A stretch of DNA of 64,000 bases, from positions 930,001 through 994,000 of the forward strand of contig CAXBGS010000001.1 of assembly GCA_963975425.1 (NCBI GenBank), read 5' to 3'. Below the pieces are notes generated by a model. It ran no database searches and was not told the DNA's origin. It was given only the letters and a program-made list of their open reading frames with translations. The translations under genes were made by a program, and so were the position numbers. The first letter of the stretch is position 1, and the number at the start of each line of letters is the position of its first letter. Below, piece by piece: positions 54,472 to 62,408 of the stretch. The stretch is from CAXBGS01 sp963975425 (GTDB lineage: Bacteria; Planctomycetota; Planctomycetia; Pirellulales; Pirellulaceae).

Positions 54472-55002
54472 TTAGAAATTTTCGGCGGGTTCGGCGTCAG
54501 GTTCACCCAGATCGATTTTGAAATCGTCATCGATGATTGCGGATCCACCATCGATCTCGATCGCATGACGACTTCCGTCTGACATGATCAATTCAGCGGA
54601 ACCGATACCGGGCTGGCCGTCGGCGCCGGGTTGTTGTTTGATCAGCACGGTTCCGGAGCCCTTTGCACCGCTGATGTCGAATGCCAGCGATCCGGGCGAT
54701 GATTCGGCATACTCGGACGTCTTTCCAAGGCTCATGCTCATCGAATCGATCGTTCCGATGTGTTCCTCGATCACCGGGTTGTCCGCCAGTTGCGATTTGA
54801 ACGCTTCGGCCATCATTCCCGTGCCGGCTTTGTAGGCAAAGAATGTACCGCCACAGCAAACAAGTGCTCCTACCAATCCTAGCGCACCGAGGATGCCCAA
54901 CACCCACAGCCAAGTATTACTTTTCTTTTGCGGAGGACCGCCTTGTGCGTAACCTTGATTGGGTTGATTGTCGTCGAACGGGTTGTTGGGATTGTTTGAC
55001 AT
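54472..55002 (-). CDS. Small single-pass membrane protein, unknown function
   Basis: 176 residues, no recognised family. The N-terminal 28 residues are Asn/Gln/Pro/Gly rich (NPNNPFDDNQ), followed by a glycine- and cysteine-containing membrane helix (about 30-55). The extracytoplasmic part (about 60-176) is rich in acidic residues and is probably beta-structured. It resembles the many DUF4190-like or interaction-scaffold proteins of planctomycetes only in layout. The short gap to the HEAT-repeat gene may hold divergent promoters. Confidence 0.6.
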   Translation of the reverse strand: MSNNPNNPFDDNQPNQGYAQGGPPQKKSNTWLWVLGILGALGLVGALVCCGGTFFAYKAGTGMMAEAFKSQLADNPVIEEHIGTIDSMSMSLGKTSEYAESSPGSLAFDISGAKGSGTVLIKQQPGADGQPGIGSAELIMSDGSRHAIEIDGGSAIIDDDFKIDLGEPDAEPAENF

Positions 55003-55107
55003 TGCTCAGACATCCTTCGAGGAACAAGTGGATTTGGTACCATTAGAACGAGCTTGCCGCGACCGGCATAGTCGACTCCATTCTTCCCCACTGCTCGATC
55101 AATCGAA

Positions 55108-55740
55108 ATGCTCCAATCCCGCCATCCTGCCTTCGTTGTGACGATAGCGATACTGATCGTCGCTTGGTCCTGCTGTCAGCTAAAGACGATTGCAGAAAAC
55201 GCACCGGTCAAAGCATTGGCCGGCAAGACCGTCGATCAATACGCGTCGGACATCAATGACGAAAATCGCACCGTGCGACTGCGAGCGGCAAAATCGCTAT
55301 CGGCAATGGGGCAATCCGCCGGCAAGACGCTTCGCCGCGCACTCGGACACGATGACCCGGCGGTTCGGTACATTGCCGCGACCGGACTCGGACGAATCGG
55401 TGGCGATGCGTTGGCGGCCGCGCAATCGTCGCTGGAAAAACTCGCCGACGACGAACAATCGCACGCTGCACGAATGGCCGCTTGTTTCGCACTTTGCAAA
55501 TTGGGAAAGACGTCCGATCATTTGGACGTTTTGATCAAAACCCTGACGCATCGCGAACGAGGAGTCGTCTGTGCCGCAGCAGAACTGCTGGGTGAAATTG
55601 GCCCACCTGCAAACCAGGCGATCGACGAACTTCAGTCGGTACATGCCAAGAACAAAGCGGGCGTCAAAGGCGGCGACTATCACATCGGCGGTGCGGCCAT
55701 GAACGCGCTGCGAAAAATCGATCCGGAGAACTTTCAGTGA
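55108..55740 (+). CDS. Secreted HEAT-repeat protein
   Basis: 210 residues with an N-terminal signal-peptide-like or lipoprotein-like region (about 1-30, WSCC). Residues about 50-200 contain tandem HEAT/PBS-lyase-like repeats (RLRAAKSLSAMGQSAGK, PAVRYIAATGLGRIGGDA). Such repeats form protein-protein interaction surfaces, not enzymes. Its TGA stop overlaps the GTG start of the next sulfatase gene, so the two are translationally coupled and may form a complex. No function can be given beyond that. Confidence 0.75.
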   Translation: MLQSRHPAFVVTIAILIVAWSCCQLKTIAENAPVKALAGKTVDQYASDINDENRTVRLRAAKSLSAMGQSAGKTLRRALGHDDPAVRYIAATGLGRIGGDALAAAQSSLEKLADDEQSHAARMAACFALCKLGKTSDHLDVLIKTLTHRERGVVCAAAELLGEIGPPANQAIDELQSVHAKNKAGVKGGDYHIGGAAMNALRKIDPENFQ

Positions 55741-57371
55741 TACGATTCTTACTATTGATTGTCAGCGGTGCGATCATCGGTCATACGATCATCGACGCTA
55801 CTGTGTCTGCTTCGGCGGCGCAAGCCGGTGACCGGCCCAATATTTTGTGGATCAGTTGCGAAGACATCTCGCCCAACCTTGGTTGCTATGGCGACGCACA
55901 CGCGATCACGCCTAACCTGGATCAATTGGCGCGGCAGGGCGCGCGCTTCGATCGCGCCTTTACGCCGGCGGGCGTTTGCGCGGTCGTGCGCAGCGGAGTC
56001 ATCACGGGCATGTATCCTCCATCGATCGGTTCGCAGCACATGCGCAGCCGCATCGTTCCACCGGCTGACGTCAAAGCGTTCCCCGAACTGCTTCGTGCTG
56101 CCGGTTATTTCACGACCAATCGCAGCAAGACCGATTACCAATTTGAACCGACGCCCAGCATTTGGGATCGCCAAGGGAACAACCACGACGATTGGCGCGA
56201 ACGAACCGATCCCTCGCAACCGTTCTTTTCGGTCGTCAACATCACCGTTTGTCACGAAAGCCAAATCCGACATGGCGAAGACAAGCACCGCGATGTGATT
56301 GCAAAGATTGGCGAGACAAACAAGCACGATCCCGACGCGGTCGCCGATTCGATGCCAAAGTATTTGCCCGACACACCGGCGACGCGCAAGAACTGGGCCT
56401 GGTATCACGACAACATCACGTTGATGGATCAGATGGCGGGCGACGTGCTGCGTCGACTGGACCAAGACGGTCTGACGGACGACACGCTGGTTGTGTTCTG
56501 GAGCGATCATGGCATGGGCATGCCACGCGGCAAACGATGGATTTACGACACCGGCACGCTGATCCCAATGATCATCCGTTGGCCGGGAAACGTCGACACA
56601 AACTCGGTACGAAAGGACTTGGTCAGCGTGTTGGACTTGCCGCCAACCATGCTGGCGATGGCGGGACTCGAGGTTCCACGCTATATGCACGGCCGCGTAT
56701 TGTTAGGCGAACAAGAAGGTAAGGAACCAGCCTATTTATTCTTTCATCGCGACCGCATGGATGAAGTGGTCGAGTTACAGCGAGGTGCTCGCGATCGACG
56801 CTGGAAATACATTCGCAACTACGAACCACACAAAACGTACGCCCAGCGACTCGATTACATGGACGAAATGCCCGCGATGCGGGACTGGCGAAGGCTCGCG
56901 GCGGAAAAAAAATTGACCGGTGGCCAAAAAAATTGGTTCGCCGTTCCCAAGCCCATCGAAGAGCTATACGACACCGCAAACGATCCCTGGGAACTGACCA
57001 ACTTGGCCGATCTGCCGCAGTACCAAGAACGGCTTGCCCGGATGCGAGCCGCCACGGAAACCTGGCAAGAAGACATCCGTGACACCGGGTTGATCCCCGA
57101 AGCGGTGTTGATGGAAGAGATGAAACCGGCCGATTCGGTACTGGTCACGGAACCCCCGACAATTGACGTCGACGGGGATTTCGTTTCCCTTCGCTGCAAG
57201 ACCGAAGGCGCATCTATCGTCTATCAGGTGAAATCTGATGCCGCATGGGGCGATTGGCGGCTGTACACAAAATCGTTCTCGGCGCCGGATTCGCAGGTCC
57301 GCGCCCAAGCGTCTCGGCTGGGCTATCGCAACAGCGAGATCGTCAGCGGCCCCAGCGTCACGGCAAAATAA
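55737..57371 (+). CDS. Sulfatase with altered formylglycine motif (C-A-V-V-R)
   Basis: 544 residues from a GTG overlapping the HEAT-repeat stop. It has a signal peptide and the first metal block WISCEDISP. The nucleophile region is G-V-C81-A-V-V-R85, whereas the paralogue at 1-1093 reads C-A-P-C-R. The Pro of the C-x-P-x-R motif is Val, which should impair recognition by formylglycine-generating enzyme. The second metal site FWSDHGMG and the C-terminal domain are intact. It might be an inactive or differently activated sulfatase, or a phosphatase-like relative. Otherwise it matches N-sulfoglucosamine sulfohydrolase-like enzymes. Confidence 0.85.
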   Translation: MIRFLLLIVSGAIIGHTIIDATVSASAAQAGDRPNILWISCEDISPNLGCYGDAHAITPNLDQLARQGARFDRAFTPAGVCAVVRSGVITGMYPPSIGSQHMRSRIVPPADVKAFPELLRAAGYFTTNRSKTDYQFEPTPSIWDRQGNNHDDWRERTDPSQPFFSVVNITVCHESQIRHGEDKHRDVIAKIGETNKHDPDAVADSMPKYLPDTPATRKNWAWYHDNITLMDQMAGDVLRRLDQDGLTDDTLVVFWSDHGMGMPRGKRWIYDTGTLIPMIIRWPGNVDTNSVRKDLVSVLDLPPTMLAMAGLEVPRYMHGRVLLGEQEGKEPAYLFFHRDRMDEVVELQRGARDRRWKYIRNYEPHKTYAQRLDYMDEMPAMRDWRRLAAEKKLTGGQKNWFAVPKPIEELYDTANDPWELTNLADLPQYQERLARMRAATETWQEDIRDTGLIPEAVLMEEMKPADSVLVTEPPTIDVDGDFVSLRCKTEGASIVYQVKSDAAWGDWRLYTKSFSAPDSQVRAQASRLGYRNSEIVSGPSVTAK

Positions 57372-57557
57372 GGGGCACTTTTGGACGGATCCGACATCCC
57401 GATCGCGGCCCTCACAGACCGGCCGAACCTTGCCTGCAAACTCTCGCGAATCGAAAAGGTTTCACGCCGCAGCATCAGTGAGACTTTCGCCCGCTGTGAA
57501 TTTGGTTATTTTAAGATTGTCCGAGCATGATTCCTCAATGCGAGGATCGTCATGCAT

Positions 57558-57590
57558 TTCCGGCTCCACACGAGGTGGAACCCGCCGGAA
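57558..57590 (+). promoter_or_regulatory. Hairpin in glnA leader
   Basis: ttccggctccac pairs with gtggaacccgccggaa, giving about 12 base pairs with a 4-base bulge and an ACGAG loop. It lies about 75 bp before the glutamine synthetase ATG. No T-run follows, so a terminator is unlikely. It may be a leader structure affecting translation or stability; no riboswitch class is claimed. Confidence 0.45.
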
Positions 57591-57666
57591 ATCTGGGTGT
57601 GGTAGGTAGATAAGTAGGAAGTACAGTCCACTCTTTTTTTTGATTCACCTAGGGGGAATCACGTAC

Positions 57667-58692
57667 ATGACCAAGTGCAAGTTGGAATACATCTGGCTCG
57701 ACGGCTACCAGCCCACCCAGAGCCTACGCAGCAAAACGAAAATCATTGAAGACTTTAGCGGCAAAGTAGAGGACGCCCCGGTGTGGGCCTTCGACGGCTC
57801 GTCGACCGAGCAAGCGCCTGGCGGCAGCAGCGATTGTTTGCTGAAACCTGTTTTCGTTGTTCCCGATCCGGGTCGCATGGGAACCGGTTTCCTGGTGATG
57901 TGCGAAGTCCTTGATTCCGAAGGCAACCCGCATCGCACCAACGGACGTGCGACGATCACCGACGACGACAATGATTTCTGGTTCGGATTCGAGCAGGAGT
58001 ACACGATTTGGGATCCGGAATCGAACAAGCCGATCGGTTTCCCGCAAGAAGGTTACCCCGGCCCACAAGGCCCGTACTACTGCAGCGTCGGTCACGGTAA
58101 AGCCGTCGGCCGTCATATCGTCGAAGAACACTTGGAAATGTGTTTGGAAGCCGGCCTGAACGTCGAAGGCATCAACGCCGAAGTCATGATGGGCCAATGG
58201 GAATTCCAAGTCTTCGCCAAAGGTGCCAAACAAGCTGGCGATGAAGTCTGGATCGCACGTTACTTGCTTGAACGAGTCGCCGAGCACTACGAAATGTCGA
58301 TCAACTGGGCGCCCAAGCCGGTACCTGGTGACTGGAACGGCAGCGGCATGCACGCCAACTTCAGTAACTCGACCTTGCGTACCTGCGGCAGCAAGGAAAC
58401 TTACGAAGCGATCTGCGAAGCATTCGAGCCTCGTATCAAACATCACATCGATGTGTACGGTGCCGACAATGATCAACGTTTGACCGGTTTGCATGAAACG
58501 CAATCGATCGACAAGTTCAGCTACGGTGTTTCTGACCGTGGCGCATCGATCCGAATTCCGATCGGTACGGTCGAAAACGGCTGGAAGGGCTGGCTGGAAG
58601 ATCGCCGTCCCGCTTCCAACGCTGACCCGTACATGGTCGCCAGCGCGATCATCACGACGGTCAAGGGCGCTAAAATGCCCGCCGGCGCGTAA
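57667..58692 (+). CDS. glnA: Glutamine synthetase type II (eukaryote-like GSII)
   Basis: 341 residues from the ATG at 57667, preceded by an AGGGGG box; this start is preferred over an in-frame ATG at 57640. Length and motifs fit GSII rather than the about 470-residue GSI: DGSSTEQAPGGSSD, NAEVMMGQWEFQV, PGDWNGSGMHANFS, LTGLHETQSIDKF, RGASIRIP and LEDRRPASNADPY, giving the ammonia and glutamate pockets and the two metal sites. It makes glutamine from glutamate, ammonia and ATP. There is no adenylylation loop of GSI type. A strong terminator follows at 58721. Regulation of the leader is open. Confidence 0.95.
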   Translation: MTKCKLEYIWLDGYQPTQSLRSKTKIIEDFSGKVEDAPVWAFDGSSTEQAPGGSSDCLLKPVFVVPDPGRMGTGFLVMCEVLDSEGNPHRTNGRATITDDDNDFWFGFEQEYTIWDPESNKPIGFPQEGYPGPQGPYYCSVGHGKAVGRHIVEEHLEMCLEAGLNVEGINAEVMMGQWEFQVFAKGAKQAGDEVWIARYLLERVAEHYEMSINWAPKPVPGDWNGSGMHANFSNSTLRTCGSKETYEAICEAFEPRIKHHIDVYGADNDQRLTGLHETQSIDKFSYGVSDRGASIRIPIGTVENGWKGWLEDRRPASNADPYMVASAIITTVKGAKMPAGA

Positions 58693-58720
58693 CACAACGC
58701 GAACATTGACGGAATACACG

Positions 58721-58758
58721 AACCCGGCAGCCGAAACGGTTGCCGGGTTTTTTCTTTG
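58721..58758 (+). terminator. Rho-independent terminator of glnA
   Basis: aacccggcagccg and cggttgccgggtt form a 13-bp GC-rich stem with one G-T wobble, closed by a AAA loop. A T-run (TTTTTTCTTTG) follows immediately. It lies 28 bp after the glnA stop and is the clearest intrinsic terminator in the window. Confidence 0.92.
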
Positions 58759-58772
58759 TTCTCATTAGCCCC

Positions 58773-58871
58773 TACGCTGAGACGGGGACGCTGACACGAG
58801 GACGCTGATATCGGGACACTGATATCGATGCTCGGCAAGAGATGCCCCGCAAAAGATGCCCGGCAAGAACG
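58773..58871. repeat. 14-bp degenerate direct repeats upstream of kinase
   Basis: Four units acgctgagacgggg, acgctgacacgagg, acgctgatatcggg and acactgatatcgat are followed by units atgctcggcaagag, atgccccgcaaaag and atgcccggcaagaa. They fill much of the gap between the glnA terminator and the kinase start at 58991. Confidence 0.7.
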
Positions 58872-58990
58872 GTTCGTTTCCCAGCCAACCATCAATCCTG
58901 CTCAACCCCTCAAAGTGTTGTCCCAGGTGGGCAAGGAAACACGGCTCCCCTGGGCCTACTCAACTTCTCCGCATCGTTACAATATTCAGC

Positions 58991-59971
58991 ATGAGTAACG
59001 AATCTTCGATCATCCTGTCCGGCACGGATCCCGATCTGCCATCGCCGATCCCCGTCGGACTGAAACGATACAGTGGGTTTCGCGAAATCGCCAAAGGCGG
59101 CAGCGGTATTCTGCGCGCCTGCCTGGACACCGTGGTGGGACGCACCGTCGTGGTAAAATCCCTGCGCGAAGAGACCAAATTTGATCGACGCGAACGGCGA
59201 CGATTGCTGCGGGAAGCCCGCGTCACCGCACAGCTGCAGCACCCCAACACTGTACCGGTCTATGACATCGGCGACGATGAAAAAGAGGGTGTTTATTTCG
59301 TCATGAAGCGGATCTCGGGCGAAAATCTGTTTGAAACCCTCAAACGGATCGCCCAAGGTGACCAAGCCACCATCGATGCGTTTCCATTGGCCCGCCGGCT
59401 AGAAATCGTCGCCGATGCCTGCCAGGCATTAGCCTATGCTCACGCGCGCGGGGTGATTCATCGCGACGTGAAACCTGAAAACATTTGGGTCGGTAATTTC
59501 GGCGAAGTCATTCTGTTGGACTGGGGCGTCGCCAAAGTTTGGGGACACGCCGATGACAACGAACCGATTCGTCAAAGTGTCTTAAAGAGCCGCGAAAACA
59601 CCGAGGACGTCCAGCTGCGCACGCTGACCGGCGGCGGCCAGCGTCCCGGAACGCCGCTATACATGTCCCCCGAGCAAATCGAAGGCAAACGTGGCATCGA
59701 TGAGCGAACCGATATCTTTAGCGCCGGCGTGACACTGTACGAAGCCCTCGCCATTCGCGAGCCGTTCCGCGGTGCCAACATCGACGAAACGTTTGACAAC
59801 ATCCAGAACAAACAAATCTCTCCGCCAAGTGAACGCGCACCCGAGCGAGAAATTCCCGTCGCAGCGGATGAGGTGGTCATGAAAGCGCTGAACAAGCGTC
59901 CCGGCGATCGCTTCCAAACCATGCGAGAAATGATTGCTGCTATCCGCAACGTGGTTCAACATCTGAACTGA
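58991..59971 (+). CDS. Cytoplasmic Ser/Thr protein kinase (DWG variant)
   Basis: 326 residues from the ATG at 58991. An upstream in-frame codon at 58856 lies in the repeat region and is unlikely. Kinase motifs are complete: KGGSGILRA loop, VVVKSL Lys, IHRDVKPENIWVG, and a DWG (LLDWGVAK) in place of DFG, a variant seen in many planctomycete and myxobacterial kinases. The loop GTPLYMSPEQIEGK follows. No membrane helix or sensor domain is visible. It is monocistronic, preceded by 14-bp repeats and followed by 17-bp repeats. Substrate unknown. Confidence 0.9.
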   Translation: MSNESSIILSGTDPDLPSPIPVGLKRYSGFREIAKGGSGILRACLDTVVGRTVVVKSLREETKFDRRERRRLLREARVTAQLQHPNTVPVYDIGDDEKEGVYFVMKRISGENLFETLKRIAQGDQATIDAFPLARRLEIVADACQALAYAHARGVIHRDVKPENIWVGNFGEVILLDWGVAKVWGHADDNEPIRQSVLKSRENTEDVQLRTLTGGGQRPGTPLYMSPEQIEGKRGIDERTDIFSAGVTLYEALAIREPFRGANIDETFDNIQNKQISPPSERAPEREIPVAADEVVMKALNKRPGDRFQTMREMIAAIRNVVQHLN

Positions 59972-60002
59972 CATCACCCAAGGATGTGGCTTTCGTTGCC
60001 CC

Positions 60003-60053
60003 GCGCAACACATCGACCTGCGCAACACATCGCCCCGCGCAACGCATCGACCT
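60003..60053. repeat. Three-unit 17-bp tandem repeat
   Basis: gcgcaacacatcgacct, gcgcaacacatcgcccc and gcgcaacgcatcgacct follow each other exactly every 17 bp. They lie 32 bp after the kinase stop, in a 289-bp gap with no gene. Confidence 0.85.
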
Positions 60054-60260
60054 GTCTTGCGAATTCTTGCCCGCCTTGGACGTCGCTGCACGCTTGTGAA
60101 CCCAATTCGATTGGCAATCATTTTTTTGCAGATCGTCTGCCAGAACTCTTGCGCAATCAATCCTCGCGGTCATTGAAATCGCGATCTTTGACAATCGTTC
60201 GCCTCAGCCGTACATTTCGAGCCTAGGCAGAACCCAATCTCGTAGCGCGAGGCATACGTC

Positions 60261-61340
60261 ATGCATTTGCAGCTTCTAAAGATGTCGATCTTCGTCATGG
60301 TCACGCTCCCGGCACTTGCCTTTGCTGATGATGGCTCGCCAGCGAACCAACAGAACTCGTCTCAGAACCTTTCCGGAGACTCCGCGAGTCAAGCAAGCAA
60401 CACGCCGGCGACTGCACCGGAGCCGAAGAAACAGACCGCCGAAGACAAGGCTCGCCAAAAAGCATCTGAGATGCTGCACGATTATCTGATGAAGATGCAA
60501 TCGATGGGCGATTACGCGTTTCTGCATGTCGGAGAATCAAGACAAGTCCTTAGCGAAGCAAGGTTTAGCGGGACGTTTCCGTTCACCGGATTTCAAGCGG
60601 TACGCTATCCGAAAAGCGACGGGCAGAAGAGGGAAAGGTTCTGGTTCATTTCCTCTCGCACGTTTATCCCGTCCCACATCACCGGTTTCGGGTATGACGA
60701 ATTACTCATTGGCGACAAATGCTGGTTCACGCGTGCAGCCGGTCAGGTACGAAAGTACGAGCCGGATCCGAACCATCCGTTTCAGCAAAATGCAATGCAC
60801 CTGGAACCTCGTGTCGCAGTCCTCTGCTTCTGCGGCGCAGTTGATAAAGGACTGTCTTCACAACCAAAATACCACCGTCACATCAGTCAAGAGAATCTCT
60901 TGAAGGCGAAGGAGACGCTGGCGGGAATCAAGGCAGTATTCGAAGACAAGTATTATTGGTATCACCTGCTCTTCGATCGATCACAGGGCAACATGCCAAC
61001 ACGATTCGCAGCGACGGAAATCGGTACCGAGCTCGATGAAAATCGATCGAACGCTGGCAAAGTCAACCGAATGCGATGGAAACGCATGAAAGATGATCTC
61101 TGGCTACCGGAATGCGGTGAGAACATTGATTATTACGACGGAACACTCGCAGCGTACGACCGAATCAAGCGACTGACCTACCGCATCGTTTGGATTCCGC
61201 CGGAGGAGTTGCCCGCAGAAATATTTACGAAGAACGATCTCTCGTCGCACCCTGCGATACGAAGAGCGGCGGCGGAAAAGTGGATCCAAGCGGCAAACGC
61301 CATCGAGCCGATCGACGAAGACAAACACGGTGCTCGTTAG
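60261..61340 (+). CDS. Secreted protein of unknown function
   Basis: 359 residues with a signal peptide (about 1-22, ending AFADDG). A low-complexity Ser/Asn/Gln/Ala region (about 25-60) leads to a charged helix (about 60-85) and a mostly beta-structured domain (about 90-330, e.g. FLHVGESRQVLSEARF and FWFISSRTF). It is reminiscent of LolA-like outer-membrane carrier folds, but I do not assign a family with confidence. A His/Trp-containing C-terminal stretch (RIKRLTYRIVWIPPEEL) follows. It stands alone between a kinase and the convergent PEP-CTERM gene. Confidence 0.65.
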   Translation: MHLQLLKMSIFVMVTLPALAFADDGSPANQQNSSQNLSGDSASQASNTPATAPEPKKQTAEDKARQKASEMLHDYLMKMQSMGDYAFLHVGESRQVLSEARFSGTFPFTGFQAVRYPKSDGQKRERFWFISSRTFIPSHITGFGYDELLIGDKCWFTRAAGQVRKYEPDPNHPFQQNAMHLEPRVAVLCFCGAVDKGLSSQPKYHRHISQENLLKAKETLAGIKAVFEDKYYWYHLLFDRSQGNMPTRFAATEIGTELDENRSNAGKVNRMRWKRMKDDLWLPECGENIDYYDGTLAAYDRIKRLTYRIVWIPPEELPAEIFTKNDLSSHPAIRRAAAEKWIQAANAIEPIDEDKHGAR

Positions 61341-61553
61341 CCGCTTGTACGAGAAATCTCGTCGACTCGTTGAAATCGATCGATCAGCGTTCTTGCTTGG
61401 GCCGTGAAACGGAATCGATCTTTCCAGATCGCGGCGTCGGCGAGTCTCCCGACTCAACGGAGGAATTTCGCCGACCGAAGCAAACAAGAACGCTATGCAA
61501 AGAGAACCGCATCGGATTTTGCGAGGTTAACGCTCGCGGCGATGCGTGCTGAA

Positions 61554-62300
61554 CTAGCGGCGGCGCCGTCGTGCGGCCAAGACCGTGCCGCCAATGCACA
61601 AGACGGCAAAGCTGCTCGGTTCGGGGACAGCCGTTGCCGAGCCGACGACGAATCGAATGACGCCCATGTCGGTAACGGAACCTCCCGCAGCGAACTCGGC
61701 TTCGGCGGTCAAGCCAACATCGTAAATCCCTTCCGCGGTAAAACCGTAAAAGTAGTGATCATGACCCCCGATACCCACGGTCACCGCATCACTCGCATCG
61801 ATGCCGTCATTGGTTCGCCAATACTCCGTTGTTCCGCCCAGTGCGCCAGGCTGCCACAAGGCAAACTCACCCGGACCGTTGAACGAAGTCATTTGGATCG
61901 TCGCATTGGAAAAAATCATCGAATCGAGTTCTTCCGCCGCGATTCCCAAGAACGGTAATCCCGGGGTATTGCCTTGTGTCAGACGCCAAATCGGATCACC
62001 CGTTCTCGTGCCCAGAAACGGCACGGGGTCGGTCGTCACGATACGAGCATCATCGGGGACCAAGACATGGGCTTCGTCGGGGGCGTACTCTAACCCCATT
62101 CCATCCATCGAAACCACGGGAACACCATCCAGGATCGCGCCGTCGCCGAAATGGTAATGCAACTCGAGTTCACCTCCCTCGTACGCCAGCCCAATATCAG
62201 CATGGCCGGCAGAATACTCGACCGTCGCGGCGCGAGCCGAGTTTGGGGTGCCGAGCAAGAGGCTGAGCGGAAGCAACAGTGTGCATAATCGTTTTTTCAT
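61554..62300 (-). CDS. PEP-CTERM protein with choice-of-anchor M-like domain
   Basis: 248 residues from the ATG at 62300 (KKRLCTLLLPLSLLLG signal). Residues about 26-210 contain EYSAGHADIGLAYEGGELE, which resembles the choice-of-anchor M (surface-anchored) module. The C-terminus is the PEP-CTERM signal VPEPSS, a hydrophobic helix and a basic cluster RRRRR, so the protein should be sorted by an exosortase-type system and remain at the surface or in matrix polysaccharide. No exosortase gene is in the window. The next gene upstream encodes a DUF1559 protein on the same strand. Confidence 0.82.
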   Translation of the reverse strand: MKKRLCTLLLPLSLLLGTPNSARAATVEYSAGHADIGLAYEGGELELHYHFGDGAILDGVPVVSMDGMGLEYAPDEAHVLVPDDARIVTTDPVPFLGTRTGDPIWRLTQGNTPGLPFLGIAAEELDSMIFSNATIQMTSFNGPGEFALWQPGALGGTTEYWRTNDGIDASDAVTVGIGGHDHYFYGFTAEGIYDVGLTAEAEFAAGGSVTDMGVIRFVVGSATAVPEPSSFAVLCIGGTVLAARRRRR

Positions 62301-62408
62301 ATTTCTACTTTCAAAAGGTGGGTCGTCGGTAATCAAACGTAAAGTGGGTGAATGACCGCACAAAGAATTTGTGGGTCGGAATGATCGGTCGTGTTGTCAA
62401 TCTTGCAG

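Noticed and set aside
55752..56690. 312-codon open frame on the minus strand across the sulfatase at 55737
   Set aside because: Antisense to a recognised sulfatase and composed of low-information Arg/His-rich sequence.
57724..58719. 331-codon open frame on the minus strand across glnA
   Set aside because: Antisense to the well supported glutamine synthetase, no signal peptide or domain motif, and it runs into the terminator region.
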